From positions 1 to 14,761 of the forward strand of contig JAHEOA010000009.1 in assembly GCA_018609825.1 (NCBI GenBank): a DNA stretch of 14,761 nucleotides, in the 5' to 3' direction. The notes under the pieces are model-generated. The model saw nothing but the letters and a program-made list of their open reading frames with translations. It was not told where the DNA came from and searched no databases. The stretch is from Candidatus Bipolaricaulota bacterium. Its GTDB lineage: Bacteria > Bipolaricaulota > Bipolaricaulia > RBG-16-55-9. Shown one piece after another: positions 7,098-12,770 of this stretch (the first letter of the stretch is position 1; each line of letters begins with the position of its first letter). The translations under genes and the position numbers were made by a program.

Positions 7098-9605
7098 CTA
7101 GGAGGCCTCCGCGCCGACTTCCTCGTCGGTGTCCGGTTCCGCGCCGGCCTCGGCCTCGACGTCCAGATCGGCGGCCGGCTGCTTGTCCAGCCGGAATTCG
7201 CCGTCCTCGGTGGTCGTGACGACGATCCGGTCGCCGCGGCCGAACTCGCCCTCGAGGATCTTGTCCGAGATCGGGTTCTCGATCATCTTCTCGATGGTGC
7301 GCCGCAGCGGGCGCGCACCGTACTTGGCGTCGAAGCCCTTATCGATGAGGACTTCCTTGGCCTCGGGTGCGACCTCGATCTCGATCTCGCGCTCTTGGAG
7401 CCGCTCCTGCAGCTCGTCGATCATGAGATCCGCGATGGCGTCCACTTGCCGCTTGTCCAGGGGGTGGAAGACGATCGTGTCGTCGAGGCGGTTCAAGAAC
7501 TCCGGCCGGAAGACTTCCCGGACCTCGTTCATGACCCGAGTCCGGATCTCCTCGTAGCTGAGTTGCGTGCGGTCGGGGCCGCTGCCGCCACCGAAGCCGA
7601 GCGCCGTGCGGTCCGTGATCATCTTGCTGCCGATGTTGGAGGTCATGATCAGCACCGTGTTGCGGAAGTCGATGTGCCGGCCCTGGGCGTCGGTGAGCAC
7701 GCCGTCGTCCATGACCTGCAAGAGCAGGTTGAACACGTCGCGGTGCGCCTTCTCGATTTCGTCCAAGAGGATGACGCTGTAGGGGCGGTTCCGGACGGCC
7801 TTGGTCAGCTCCCCGGACTCCTCATACCCCACGTAGCCGGGAGGGGCCCCGATCAGACGTGAGATCGAAAAGCGCTCCATGTACTCGCTCATGTCGAGGC
7901 GGATCATGGCTTCCTCGTCGCCGAAGAGGTACTCCGCCAGCACCTTGGACAGATACGTCTTGCCGACGCCGGTCGGCCCGAGGAACATGAACGAGCCGAT
8001 GGGGCGATCCGGGTCCTTCACGCCGGCATACGTCCGTCGGATGGACTTCGCCAGCGACTCGATGGCGTGGTCTTGATTGACGTAGTGCTTGTGGATCTCC
8101 TGCTCCATGAACAGCACCCGCTGGGTCTCCTCCATCTTGATGTGCCCCACGGGGACGCCCGTCCAGCTGGAGATCATCTCCGCCACGTGCTCGGCGTTGA
8201 CCACACCCTCGTGCTCGCGGACCTCCTCACGGCGCTCCTCGAGCTGGGCCTCGAGGTCCTCGTGCCGATCGCGCAGCTCCGCGGCCTGCTCGTAGTCCTG
8301 TTGGCGGGCGGCCTCCTCCTCCTGCTCGATCAGCTCGCGCAGCTCGTCCTCCATCTCCCGGATCTCCGGCGAGGGGGCGCTGCTCTCCAGCTTGATCTTC
8401 GCCGAGGTCTCGTCGATGAGATCGATCGCCTTGTCCGGCAGAAAGTGATCCGTGATGTAGCGATCGCTCAGCTTGGCCGAGGCCCAGAGCGCGCTGTCGC
8501 TGATGTTGACGCGATGATGGACCTCGTAGCGCGACTTCAGTCCTTGCAGGATCTGAACCGTCGACTCGATGGCGGGTTCGTCGATGATGATCTTCTTGAA
8601 CCGCCGCTCCAGGGCCGGGTCCTTCTCCACGTACTTGCGATACTCGTCGAGCGTCGCCGTGCCGATGCATTGAATCAATCCTGACGCTAAGGGCGGCTTC
8701 AGGATGGACGAGGCGTCGATGGCGCCCTCGGCGCCGCCGGCGCCGACGACGGTGTGGAGCTCGTCGATGAACAGGATCACGTTGCCGGCCTCGACGATCT
8801 GATTGACCATCGTCTTGAGGCGCTGCTCGAACTCGCCCCGGTACTTGGTGCCCGCAACCATCGAGGCCATGTCGAGCTCGATGATCTCCTTGTCCATCAG
8901 CGGCTCGGGCACCTCGCCCTCGGCGATCCGTTGGGCCAGGCCCTCAATGATGGCCGTCTTGCCCACGCCCGGTTCGCCGACGACCGCCGGGTTGTTCTTC
9001 TTGCGCCGGCTCAGCGTCTGGATGATCTGGGTGATCTCCTTCTCGCGGCCGATGACCGGGTCGAGGCGCTCTTCCTTCGCCTCCTCGACCAGGTTCCGGC
9101 CGAAGTCCATCGCCTTGAACTCCTTCTCTTCGCGGCGACCGCCTCCACGACTGCCCATCAAACCACGCTCCGATGGCGACAGATAGCGCCGGACTTTCTG
9201 TGCGTCGACGTTGAACTTGTCCAGGGTCTGGGTCGCAACGCTGTCGCTCTCCTCCAGCAGGGCCAACAGCAGGTGCTCGGAGTTGATCAGCGAATACCCG
9301 TAGCGGCGCGCTTCGTCGTAGGCCTTCTGGATGATGCGCTTCAGTTGGGGCGTCGGCTGGGGTTCGCCCGAGGCGAATCGCCGATCGCCCTGGCCAATCT
9401 CGCGTTCGATCTCGCGGGCGACCCGGGGATACGTGACGCCGTTGATCTCGAGGAACTTATAAACGCTGCTGCCGCGCAGCTTCGTGAACGCCAGCAGGAG
9501 GTGCTCGGTGCCGACATAGTCATGGTTCCAGTTCTCGGCTTCCTTGGTGGCGTAGCCGATCACCTGTCGGGCCTCGCGTGAGAACAGATCGTACATCTCG
9601 TTCAT
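7098..9605 (-). CDS. clpC: ATP-dependent Clp protease ATP-binding subunit ClpC
   Basis: Hsp100 unfoldase that feeds proteins to ClpP. The 835 residues contain a double N-domain (about 1-145), AAA+ D1 with Walker A GEPGVGKT (210-217) and Walker B VILFIDE (276-282), pore loop KYRGEFE (254-260), a UVR/middle segment (about 430-462), AAA+ D2 with Walker A GPTGVGKT (543-550), Walker B VILLDEIE (611-618) and pore loop GYVGYE (590-595). LGF (669-671) is the loop that docks on ClpP, which marks ClpC rather than ClpB. An acidic, low-complexity tail (about 811-835) extends past the usual end. The ATG at 9605 has GGAGGG ten bases upstream; an ATG three codons later is an alternative. It heads the radA-disA-punA cluster behind a consensus promoter. 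No CtsR or McsA/B genes lie upstream. Confidence 0.97.
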   Translation of the reverse strand: MNEMYDLFSREARQVIGYATKEAENWNHDYVGTEHLLLAFTKLRGSSVYKFLEINGVTYPRVAREIEREIGQGDRRFASGEPQPTPQLKRIIQKAYDEARRYGYSLINSEHLLLALLEESDSVATQTLDKFNVDAQKVRRYLSPSERGLMGSRGGGRREEKEFKAMDFGRNLVEEAKEERLDPVIGREKEITQIIQTLSRRKKNNPAVVGEPGVGKTAIIEGLAQRIAEGEVPEPLMDKEIIELDMASMVAGTKYRGEFEQRLKTMVNQIVEAGNVILFIDELHTVVGAGGAEGAIDASSILKPPLASGLIQCIGTATLDEYRKYVEKDPALERRFKKIIIDEPAIESTVQILQGLKSRYEVHHRVNISDSALWASAKLSDRYITDHFLPDKAIDLIDETSAKIKLESSAPSPEIREMEDELRELIEQEEEAARQQDYEQAAELRDRHEDLEAQLEERREEVREHEGVVNAEHVAEMISSWTGVPVGHIKMEETQRVLFMEQEIHKHYVNQDHAIESLAKSIRRTYAGVKDPDRPIGSFMFLGPTGVGKTYLSKVLAEYLFGDEEAMIRLDMSEYMERFSISRLIGAPPGYVGYEESGELTKAVRNRPYSVILLDEIEKAHRDVFNLLLQVMDDGVLTDAQGRHIDFRNTVLIMTSNIGSKMITDRTALGFGGGSGPDRTQLSYEEIRTRVMNEVREVFRPEFLNRLDDTIVFHPLDKRQVDAIADLMIDELQERLQEREIEIEVAPEAKEVLIDKGFDAKYGARPLRRTIEKMIENPISDKILEGEFGRGDRIVVTTTEDGEFRLDKQPAADLDVEAEAGAEPDTDEEVGAEAS

Positions 9606-9654
9606 GGTCGGACCGCCCTCCGTTCTTTCCGTTTGGGCCGCGCAAGCCGCTCGG

Positions 9655-9683
9655 ATTATAGAAAGCCCTCACCGGCCTGTCAA
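9655..9683 (-). promoter_or_regulatory. Perfect consensus sigma-70 promoter of clpC
   Basis: Minus strand: TTGACA (9678-9683), exactly 17 bases, TATAAT (9655-9660). Transcription would start near 9648, with a leader of about 43 bases before the clpC ATG. All twelve promoter bases match consensus, in strong contrast to the GC-rich surroundings. It probably drives the whole clpC-radA-disA-punA cluster. Confidence 0.88.
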
Positions 9684-9741
9684 GGAATGTCCGTTCATTA
9701 GCGAATTCTCGCGTTTCTGGTTCATCCAGGCCGTCCGTGTA

Positions 9742-9750
9742 TGCTACGCT
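9742..9750 (+). promoter_or_regulatory. Extended -10 promoter of the uppP operon
   Basis: TGC-TACGCT (TACGCT at 9745-9750) is an extended -10 element followed by GGGG. No good -35 is seen (TTCATC at 9721-9726 is weak). Transcription would begin near 9757, leaving a leader of about 26 bases that contains the ribosome binding site. Confidence 0.5.
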
Positions 9751-9768
9751 GGGGCCCACGTCCACGAT

Positions 9769-9775
9769 AAGGAGG
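9769..9775 (+). promoter_or_regulatory. Ribosome binding site setting a GTG start
   Basis: AAGGAGG lies seven bases before the GTG at 9783 and supports that codon as the start, with a signal peptide following directly. Confidence 0.8.
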
Positions 9776-9782
9776 CATCCGC

Positions 9783-10367
9783 GTGAGCTCGCGCCGCTGC
9801 GTCGCCGCTGCCATTGTACTGCTCATGAGCCTGATTCTCACGAGTCCCCTCGCACGCGCGTTTGGCGGCTACGAGACCGCCGACCTCGCCCCGCCTGGAC
9901 AGCTTGTCGGCCGGATCGGCCTGGGCGGCGAGCTGGGGACGGGGCTGATCGCCGCGTACCGCCCCGTAGCCCACCTCCGGATCGGGCTTGCGCCCCGACT
10001 CGACGCCGGCCTCGGCACCGGCATCTGGATCGAGCGGAACCTCGCCAGCGTCGCGTGGCTGGGCCTCACGGGCGACCTGCGCTATCGGCTGAACGAGGCG
10101 CCCGACCTCGCGCTCGGCTACATGCCCCCGACGATTCCGTTCGGGGGGACGTCCATGGGCGCGGTCGGGCTCTATCTCAGTCGGTCGTTCGGCACACTGA
10201 CGCCCTACGGGCGCTATAGGCTGGGGTTCCACCTGAGCGATGACTTGGAGCTCGTCCACGAGGCGGCCGTCGGCGTCGAGCTGGACAACCCCGGTCGGGT
10301 GCCGACGATCCTCGCGTTGAGCTGGCAGGACGGGACCTGGGTGCTCGGCCTGGCGTTCCGCCTCTAG
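9783..10367 (+). CDS. Secreted beta-rich protein of unknown function
   Basis: I do not recognise a named family. The 194-residue product begins with a signal peptide (hydrophobic 8-20, likely cleavage after Ala-Arg-Ala at 24-26). The mature part is made of short alternating polar/hydrophobic stretches separated by Gly, Asp and Pro turns, for example HLRIGLAPRLDAGLGTGIWI, DLRYRLNE and a last strand WVLGLAFRL. This pattern resembles small outer-membrane beta-barrels, but no family signature or C-terminal Phe proves it. It is the first gene of a plus-strand operon with uppP, a GNAT gene and a small membrane protein gene, 20 bases before uppP. It diverges from clpC across a 177-base region holding both promoters. 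An envelope location is likely; whether the cell has an outer membrane is not shown. Confidence 0.75.
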   Translation: MSSRRCVAAAIVLLMSLILTSPLARAFGGYETADLAPPGQLVGRIGLGGELGTGLIAAYRPVAHLRIGLAPRLDAGLGTGIWIERNLASVAWLGLTGDLRYRLNEAPDLALGYMPPTIPFGGTSMGAVGLYLSRSFGTLTPYGRYRLGFHLSDDLELVHEAAVGVELDNPGRVPTILALSWQDGTWVLGLAFRL

Positions 10368-10387
10368 GCCCTCTATCCTGACCGATC

Positions 10388-11200
10388 ATGGACCAGACGC
10401 TGCAACTGCTCGTCCTCGGGGCCGTCCAGGGAGTGGCCGAGTGGCTCCCCGTCAGCAGCGAGGGCCTCTTGACGCTCGTCCAGCTCCACGTCTTCGGCCA
10501 GTCGTTCGAGACGTCGCTGGGGACGGCACTCTGGCTCCATCTCGGCACGCTGCTCGCCGCCATCATCTACTTCCGACGGGAGGTCGCCCACATCCTGAGC
10601 CGGCTTCCCCAGTGGGCCTTTCGCCACCGCGAACTGGCCGATCGGGATCGTCGTTTGATGGACTTCCTGGCGATCGCCACGGTCGCCACCGGGATCCTCG
10701 GGCTCCCGCTGTTGGCGGTCAGCTTTCAGGCCGATCTCGTCATGCGCGCGGCGACCGCGCTCATCGGCGCGCTGCTCATCCTGACGGGCGTCCTGCAGCG
10801 CGTCGCGCGCCCGTTCGGCACGCGGCGATCGCATGAAGCTGGGCTCGCCGACGCGCTCCTGACCGGGTTGATGCAGGGCTTGGCCGTGTTGCCCGGGGTC
10901 AGCCGCTCCGGGTTCACCGTGGCGGCGCTGCTGTTCCGTCGCTTCGAGGAGACCGAAGCCCTCCGCCTCAGCTTCCTCATGAGCATCCCCGTGATCGCGG
11001 GCGCGCAAGTCCTGGTCGAGCTCGGCGGGTTCGTCGATCTGGATTGGCCAACCGCGCTGGTCGGCACGGCCGCATCCATGCTCGTCGGATGGGGCACCAT
11101 CGCAGGACTGATTCGAGTCGCCCGGACGCTGCCCTTCTGGGCGATCGCGGTCGGGCTCGGCGTGCTCAGCTTGATCGCCGCCCTGCTCATGCCGCAATAA
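10388..11200 (+). CDS. uppP: Undecaprenyl-diphosphatase UppP/BacA-like, divergent active site
   Basis: Polytopic membrane phosphatase homologue (270 residues, about seven to eight helices). The family recycles undecaprenyl diphosphate to the monophosphate carrier for cell-wall synthesis and can give bacitracin resistance. Motif 1 is QGVAEWLPVSSEGLL (14-28) and motif 2 is LPGVSRSGFT (168-177). Aligned to E. coli BacA, Glu21, Ser27 and Arg174 are kept (Glu18, Ser24, Arg173), but Glu17 is Gln14 and His30 is Leu27. The EWLPVSSEG form is what I recall from archaeal and some bacterial relatives, so a related polyprenyl phosphatase is an alternative. No clear ribosome binding site is seen before the ATG. 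It follows the secreted-protein gene by 20 bases and precedes the GNAT gene by ten. Confidence 0.88.
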   Translation: MDQTLQLLVLGAVQGVAEWLPVSSEGLLTLVQLHVFGQSFETSLGTALWLHLGTLLAAIIYFRREVAHILSRLPQWAFRHRELADRDRRLMDFLAIATVATGILGLPLLAVSFQADLVMRAATALIGALLILTGVLQRVARPFGTRRSHEAGLADALLTGLMQGLAVLPGVSRSGFTVAALLFRRFEETEALRLSFLMSIPVIAGAQVLVELGGFVDLDWPTALVGTAASMLVGWGTIAGLIRVARTLPFWAIAVGLGVLSLIAALLMPQ

Positions 11201-11210
11201 TGGTGTCGTC

Positions 11211-12083
11211 ATGGAGCTGCGCCGCTATCGCCCCGACGACCTGGACGCCCTCGTGGGGATCCACAATGCCGCGCGGTCCCAGGATCCCGAGTTCGTTCCC
11301 TACACCCCCGAAAAACTCGAACGCGACCTGGACGAGGCGGTGTCCATCTGGGTCGCCGTCGAGGCCGACCGGCCGATCGGCGCGGCCTTCTACTGTCCCA
11401 TGTGGTACGGCCACGAGATCGTCTCGTTCACGCGGTCCGACCGCGACCCTGAGCGCGTCGACGCTGAGCTGTTGCAGCGTGTGGAAGCCGACGTGGCCGG
11501 CGACGAGGCCGTCACCGCCGTGCCCGCCATCCAGACCGATCGGATCGCCTTCTTCGAATCCCAAGGCTATCGGGCCGAGGGCGGCATGGTCCAGTTGGTG
11601 GCCGACCTCCATGCCGAGCCTCCCATCCCCGAGCTCCCGGACAATTACCGCCTGCGTTCGCTGGAGCCCGGTGAACGCGCCGACTTTATTGCCATGGTCA
11701 ACGCCGCCTACGACGCCGATCGACTGAGCGCGGACGGGTTCGAGCAGTGGCGCGCCCATCCGGGCTGGAGCGAGGACTGGATACAGGTTGTGGACCATCA
11801 AGGCGACTTGGTGGCCGGCGTGGTCGCCCGGCCCGATCAGGCGTTCAACGAGCACTTCGGCGCCAAGCGCGGCTATCTTGGCCCCGCCGCCGTGCTTCCC
11901 GAGCACGGCAATCAGGGCCTCGGCCGCGCGCTGACCGCCGCGTCGCTGGAGGTCGTCCGCTCACAAGGGATGGACAGCGCATCGCTGTTCACCACGCAGG
12001 GCAACGCGGCCGTGCATCGCCTCACCGACCACCTCGGATTCCGCGAAGCCCACCGCTGGCACTTCATGAGGAAGGAGGTCTGA
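11211..12083 (+). CDS. Tandem GNAT-family N-acetyltransferase
   Basis: A 290-residue protein with two GNAT-type halves, an architecture also seen in mycothiol synthase (MshD) and similar enzymes. The N-terminal half (about 1-133; MELRRYRPDDLDALVGIHNAA) is degenerate, with no clear acetyl-CoA loop but the ending FFESQGYRAEGG. The C-terminal half (about 146-290) carries the acetyl-CoA pyrophosphate-binding motif AVLPEHGNQGLGRAL (227-241) and the usual ending LTDHLGFREAHRWHFM. Acetyl transfer to a small molecule or peptide is expected; the substrate is unknown. It lies between uppP and a small membrane protein gene in one operon, so modification of an envelope or antibiotic substrate is conceivable but unproven. 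No Shine-Dalgarno is obvious, and coupling to uppP translation is likely. Confidence 0.88.
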   Translation: MELRRYRPDDLDALVGIHNAARSQDPEFVPYTPEKLERDLDEAVSIWVAVEADRPIGAAFYCPMWYGHEIVSFTRSDRDPERVDAELLQRVEADVAGDEAVTAVPAIQTDRIAFFESQGYRAEGGMVQLVADLHAEPPIPELPDNYRLRSLEPGERADFIAMVNAAYDADRLSADGFEQWRAHPGWSEDWIQVVDHQGDLVAGVVARPDQAFNEHFGAKRGYLGPAAVLPEHGNQGLGRALTAASLEVVRSQGMDSASLFTTQGNAAVHRLTDHLGFREAHRWHFMRKEV

Positions 12084-12089
12084 TCGCCC

Positions 12090-12308
12090 GTGTCGCCGCG
12101 GGGCCGCCGTGCCGTCAAGGCCATTCTCGCCAGTTTGACCGCGGGCCTCGCCGTCGGCCCGCTCGCCGCGTTCGGCCTCCGCTCGCTCCTTCTCCTCCAG
12201 GGGAACACGTTCCGGTGGGTCCTGATCGGCTGCACCGTCGTGGCAGCGGTCGCCATGGGCGTGAGCTTCTGGTTGCTGGAGGCCCGTCAGACGACCCGAG
12301 ACCGCTGA
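12090..12308 (+). CDS. Small two-helix membrane protein
   Basis: A 72-residue product starting at GTG, with AAGGAGG (12072-12078) inside the end of the GNAT gene, 11 bases upstream. A basic N-terminus (SPRGRRAVK) is followed by two hydrophobic segments (about 11-36 and 43-63) and a charged C-terminus, giving a helical hairpin with both ends inside. It is not recognised as a named family. It is the last gene of the uppP operon, seven bases after the GNAT stop. The ribosome binding site, close spacing and hydrophobic profile make it more likely real than chance. Confidence 0.7.
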   Translation: MSPRGRRAVKAILASLTAGLAVGPLAAFGLRSLLLLQGNTFRWVLIGCTVVAAVAMGVSFWLLEARQTTRDR

Positions 12309-12420
12309 TCGTGTTCGCCAACACGGGCTTCAATGAGGCGAAGAGCGGGGTCCGCGATCCCCAGCAAGGGTTCGGCAATTTTGGCCTTCTGGTGCCGCCA
12401 ACGCCCACGCCGAGCATGTA

Positions 12421-12429
12421 TGTTACAAT
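12421..12429 (+). promoter_or_regulatory. Extended -10 promoter in the intergenic region
   Basis: TGT-TACAAT (hexamer 12424-12429) preceded by GTA is a strong extended -10 match. No good -35 is found at 16-18 bases. Transcription would start near 12436, and no credible protein gene follows on this strand. Confidence 0.5.
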
Positions 12430-12689
12430 ACGTCTCGGTCACGAGGCATGCGACCAGGTTCTCCGCGGTGGTGAGAGGGATGGCGGCAAACCTGGCTCTC
12501 ATTGCACACGGGCCCATTCTGCCGCAAATCAACGCCCCTGAAAGCCCGCTCTCCACGCATCCCTGCCCCACAGTCGGCCTCGGGCCTCGCGTCAGGAATC
12601 GAGTGAGGGCAAGCGGGCATGGGCTCACGCCGAGCGACCGGAGACGCCCACTCGACAAGAAAATGAACGGCCTCAGACGCTCGGCAAAC

Positions 12690-12725
12690 AGCAGCGCCCC
12701 TCTCGACGTCGAGAGGGGCGCTGCT
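12690..12725. repeat. Perfect 36-base palindrome, possible terminator
   Basis: Two exactly complementary 18-base arms meet without a loop at 12707/12708 (left arm begins AGCAGCGCCCCTCTCG). In RNA it would be a very stable hairpin on either strand. Read on the minus strand it lies 43 bases past the stop of the beta-helix gene and is followed by GTTTGC, so it could end that transcript, though the U-run is poor. It could also be a protein-binding site. Confidence 0.75.
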
Positions 12726-12735
12726 CAGGGGTTGG

Positions 12736-12770
12736 GCCCTGCCCGAGAGGGGCGGGGCTTTCGCGTCTTT
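12736..12770 (+). terminator. Intrinsic terminator, plus strand
   Basis: GCCCTGCCC (12736-12744) pairs over nine positions, including one G-U, with GGGCGGGGC (12750-12758) around the loop GAGAG. It is followed by TTTCGCGTCTTT (12759-12770). It would end plus-strand transcripts from the uppP operon or from the 12421 promoter just before the convergent beta-helix gene. Confidence 0.6.

Larger units (their letters stand above)
12309..12768. other. Long intergenic region without a convincing protein gene
   Basis: This 460-base stretch separates the uppP operon from the convergent beta-helix gene. Open frames cross it on both strands, but none has a good start context, family signature or biased composition, and they run straight through the palindrome and terminator. 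Instead it holds an extended -10 promoter at 12421-12429, stems at 12454-12495 and 12599-12655, a tandem 7-base repeat (GGCCTCG twice, 12576-12589), a 36-base palindrome (12690-12725) and a plus-strand terminator (12736-12770). Confidence 0.7.
12436..12770 (+). ncRNA. Candidate structured small RNA of about 335 bases
   Basis: A promoter at one end and an intrinsic terminator at the other bracket a stretch with no convincing frame but several strong stems. CCAGGTT (12454-12460) pairs with AACCTGG (12489-12495), and just inside it CCGC (12463-12466) pairs with GCGG (12483-12486). TCGAGTG and GGC (12599-12605, 12608-12610) pair with GCC and CACTCGA (12646-12655). The palindrome at 12690-12725 and the terminator hairpin follow. 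It does not match what I know of tmRNA, RNase P RNA, SRP RNA or 6S RNA. The existence of a transcript is inference. Confidence 0.35.

Noticed and set aside
4705..9581. Long plus-strand open frames opposite disA, radA and clpC
   Set aside because: They lie antisense to genes with full motif sets, have no family features, are Arg/Asp/Leu/Val-rich as expected for GC-rich shadows, and lack ribosome binding sites.
9606..9782. CIRCE, CtsR or HspR site at clpC
   Set aside because: None of the known consensus inverted or direct repeats was found; only GCGAATTCTCGC (short imperfect symmetry) is present.
12576..12589. Tandem GGCCTCG repeat
   Set aside because: Two 7-base copies in GC-rich DNA are easily due to chance.
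12287..12658. Minus-strand 123-codon frame in the intergenic region
   Set aside because: It overlaps the end of the small membrane protein gene, has no ribosome binding site and resembles no family. It cannot be fully excluded.
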